Part shown: one piece after another, positions 6,798 through 8,197 of the stretch
Position numbering within the stretch: position 1 is the stretch's first letter
Layout: every line of letters starts with the position of its first letter
Assembly: GCA_017420625.1 (NCBI GenBank)
Contig: JAFOIR010000164.1
Location: forward strand, 1 to 8,197
Reading direction: 5' to 3'
DNA: 8,197 nucleotides
From: Bacillota bacterium
GTDB lineage: Bacteria > Bacillota_A > Clostridia > Lachnospirales > Bianqueaceae
Made by a program: the position numbers and the translations under genes
Notes under the pieces: model-generated
Told to the model about the DNA's origin: nothing
Databases searched by the model: none
The model's input: the letters and a program-made list of their open reading frames with translations, nothing else

Positions 6798-6815
6798 AAC
6801 ATCAAAAATAGCGAT
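6775..6815 (+). promoter_or_regulatory. Possible operator: ATCGCT/AGCGAT inverted repeat flanking the -10 box
   Basis: ATCGCT (6775-6780, directly after the -35 box) and its reverse complement AGCGAT (6810-6815, just past the expected transcription start) bracket the -10 box. A direct repeat of GATTAA (6781-6786 and 6813-6818) overlaps the same area. The half-sites are only 6 bp and 29 nt apart, so this may be chance. The position would suit a repressor. Confidence 0.25.
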
Positions 6816-6833
6816 TAAGAGGGCATGTCTGAA

Positions 6834-7850
6834 ATGAAGTATACGAAACTTGGAAAATCCGATCTGGTAGTTTCCAGATTCTGTATTGGTTGTATGGGAT
6901 TTGGTGTTCCGGTTCCCGGTGGTCATCAGTGGACACTGGATTATGACAGCACCAAGAGCATCCTCGGTTATGCATTGGAAAAGGGAATCAACTTCTTTGA
7001 TACAGCCATGGCATATTCCGGCGGTACCAGTGAAGAGTTTGTCGGTAAAGCACTGCAGGAACTGACCAGTCGGGACAAAGTGGTCATTGCAACCAAGTAT
7101 GGTCCGAGACATCCCTCTATGAAGGATACCATCAGCGGAAAAGACTGGATCAATCAGTGCCTGGACAATTCTCTGAAACGTCTGGGAACTGATTATATCG
7201 ATCTTTATATCATGCACAGCTGGGATTACATCACGCCTATCGAAGAGAGCATGGAAACACTCAATGAAGCGGTAAAATCCGGAAAAGTCCGTGCGATTGG
7301 CGTTTCCAACTGCTATGCATGGCAGCTGGCTCAGGCCAACGCGATCGCGGAAAAGAACGGATGGGCGCCTTTCGTTTCCATTCAGGGCCATTATAACCTG
7401 ATCGCCAGAGAAGAAGAAAGAGAGATGGCTCCGTTCTGTTATGCCAATCAGATCGCCATGACGCCGTACAGTGCACTGGCAGCCGGCCGTCTTTCCAAGA
7501 AACCCGGTGAGACGTCCAAACGTCTGGAGATGGATGCCTATGCCAAGTTCAAATATGATTCAACGGCTGAGGCTGATGGTCTCATCATTGCAAGAGTTCT
7601 GGAACTCGCAGAGAAGAAAGGCGTGACGATGACCGAGATCGCACTTGCCTGGCTGCTGACGAAAGTCACCTCTCCCGTTGTCGGTGCGACCAAACCGCAT
7701 CATATCGATGGCCCGGCTGCTGCAGTAGATCTGGAGCTCAGCCCGGAAGAGATCAAATTCCTGGAAGAACTGTACATCCCGCATGAGCTGGCTGGTGTGA
7801 TGGCCGGCAGCAAAGGAATTATTCCGATCAAAAATACCTGGCCGCTGTAA
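6834..7850 (+). CDS. Aldo/keto reductase, YajO-like
   Basis: This NAD(P)H-dependent cytosolic oxidoreductase has the (beta/alpha)8 aldo/keto reductase fold and is 338 residues long from this start. The catalytic tetrad is visible: D56 and Y61 in FFDTAMAYS, K88 in IATKYG and H128 in IMHSWD. Other family marks are the opening YTKLGKSDL, RLGTDYIDLY, GVSN, and the cofactor-binding region near IALAWLL and GATKP. The segments SIQGHYNLI, then REEEREM, and the WTLDYDST region near the N-terminus resemble E. coli YajO and plant-type AKRs, so substrates may be small aldehydes, ketones or sugars; the true one is unknown. An in-frame ATG at 6825 would add three residues (MSE), but the AAGAGGG site at 6817-6823 is then only 1-2 nt away, whereas it is 10 nt from 6834. 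The gene has its own promoter and is followed 12 nt later by a CMD-family gene, probably co-transcribed. Confidence 0.92.
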   Translation: MKYTKLGKSDLVVSRFCIGCMGFGVPVPGGHQWTLDYDSTKSILGYALEKGINFFDTAMAYSGGTSEEFVGKALQELTSRDKVVIATKYGPRHPSMKDTISGKDWINQCLDNSLKRLGTDYIDLYIMHSWDYITPIEESMETLNEAVKSGKVRAIGVSNCYAWQLAQANAIAEKNGWAPFVSIQGHYNLIAREEEREMAPFCYANQIAMTPYSALAAGRLSKKPGETSKRLEMDAYAKFKYDSTAEADGLIIARVLELAEKKGVTMTEIALAWLLTKVTSPVVGATKPHHIDGPAAAVDLELSPEEIKFLEELYIPHELAGVMAGSKGIIPIKNTWPL

Positions 7851-7855
7851 GGAGG
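7849..7855 (+). promoter_or_regulatory. Ribosome binding site of the CMD-family gene
   Basis: A full AAGGAGG overlaps the aldo/keto reductase stop codon and lies 7 nt before the ATG at 7863. It fixes that start and ties the two genes into one transcript. Confidence 0.85.
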
Positions 7856-7862
7856 AATAATA

Positions 7863-8197
7863 ATGGCAAACAGAATCGATCGGTGCGCAGAAACATTCCC
7901 TAAACTGTTTGAAAGACCGCCTGTCACGAATGAAGGTAAAGACCCGGAGTTTATGAAGGTCATGCAGCGGTATATTTTTGGTGATATCTGGCATGCAGGA
8001 CCTTTGGATGAACGAATGAGGGGCCTTTGCGAGATCGCTGCCATGACAGCCAGACATACGCTGCCGGCTCTCAAGAATCATATCCGCTCTGCTTTCAATG
8101 CCGGCTGCACGGCACTGGAAATTCGGGAGGCTGTTTATCAGTGTGCTCCATTTACCGGTTTTCCCCATGTGATGGAAGCACTGGTCGTGATGAATGA
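7863..8197 (+). CDS. Carboxymuconolactone decarboxylase (CMD) family protein, N-terminal part
   Basis: The gene starts at 7863 after a perfect AAGGAGG and is still open at the window end; 111 codons are visible, so only a short C-terminus should be missing if it has the usual length of about 120-130. The all-helical CMD fold is recognised from RMRGLCEIAAMTA (51-63), LKNHIRSAFNAGCTALEI (70-87) and the closing YQCAPFTGFP (92-101). It keeps the His of the helix (H73) but lacks the CxxC/CxxxH pair of AhpD-like peroxidase members, so it is closer to the gamma-carboxymuconolactone decarboxylase type. No aromatic-degradation gene is present, so a true PcaC role is doubtful. Small CMD proteins next to aldo/keto reductases may act on quinone-like or lactone substrates, but this is inference. 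Neighbourhood and spacing indicate an operon with the reductase. Confidence 0.88.
   Translation, partial: MANRIDRCAETFPKLFERPPVTNEGKDPEFMKVMQRYIFGDIWHAGPLDERMRGLCEIAAMTARHTLPALKNHIRSAFNAGCTALEIREAVYQCAPFTGFPHVMEALVVMN

Overview
The window looks like part of the chromosome of a gut-type Bacillota (Firmicutes) bacterium. This is inferred from purine-rich AGGAGG-type ribosome binding sites on nearly every gene, tightly packed genes all on one strand, a balanced GC content with AT-rich promoter gaps, and protein families common in intestinal Clostridia and Erysipelotrichia. The genus cannot be read from the sequence. All eight genes lie on the + strand, and both end genes are cut by the window.

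Region 1 (1-5241) is the 3' part of a glucuronide/oligosaccharide utilisation operon. It holds the C-terminus of a GPH-family cation:sugar symporter, a small TM2-domain membrane protein, a cytosolic GH2 beta-glucuronidase (uidA/gusA type, with both catalytic glutamates and the glucuronate-reading N-x-K motif), a GH3 enzyme with a NagZ-like Asp-x-His dyad, and a HAD hydrolase whose start overlaps the GH3 stop by 4 nt. A long stem-loop with a short T-tract ends the unit. The working model is uptake of a glucuronide or a GlcA/HexNAc-containing oligosaccharide, removal of glucuronic acid by GUS, removal or phosphorolysis of a second sugar (probably a HexNAc) by GH3, and phosphate handling by the HAD protein. 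The promoter and the genes for glucuronate catabolism (uxaC, uxuAB, kdgK types) are not in this window.

Region 2 (5242-6731) is a separately promoted gene for a divergent class-3-like aldehyde dehydrogenase. It keeps the catalytic Cys and Glu but has unusual residues in several motifs.

Region 3 (6732-8197) begins with an AT-rich gap carrying a good sigma-A promoter (TTGATG-17-TATAAT). A YajO-like aldo/keto reductase follows, then a carboxymuconolactone-decarboxylase-family protein that runs off the window. These two appear to form a redox operon.

No RNA genes, insertion sequences, CRISPR arrays or large repeats were seen. The most interesting part is the GUS-GH3-HAD core with its TM2 companion. 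It is a plausible but not obviously new catabolic module.
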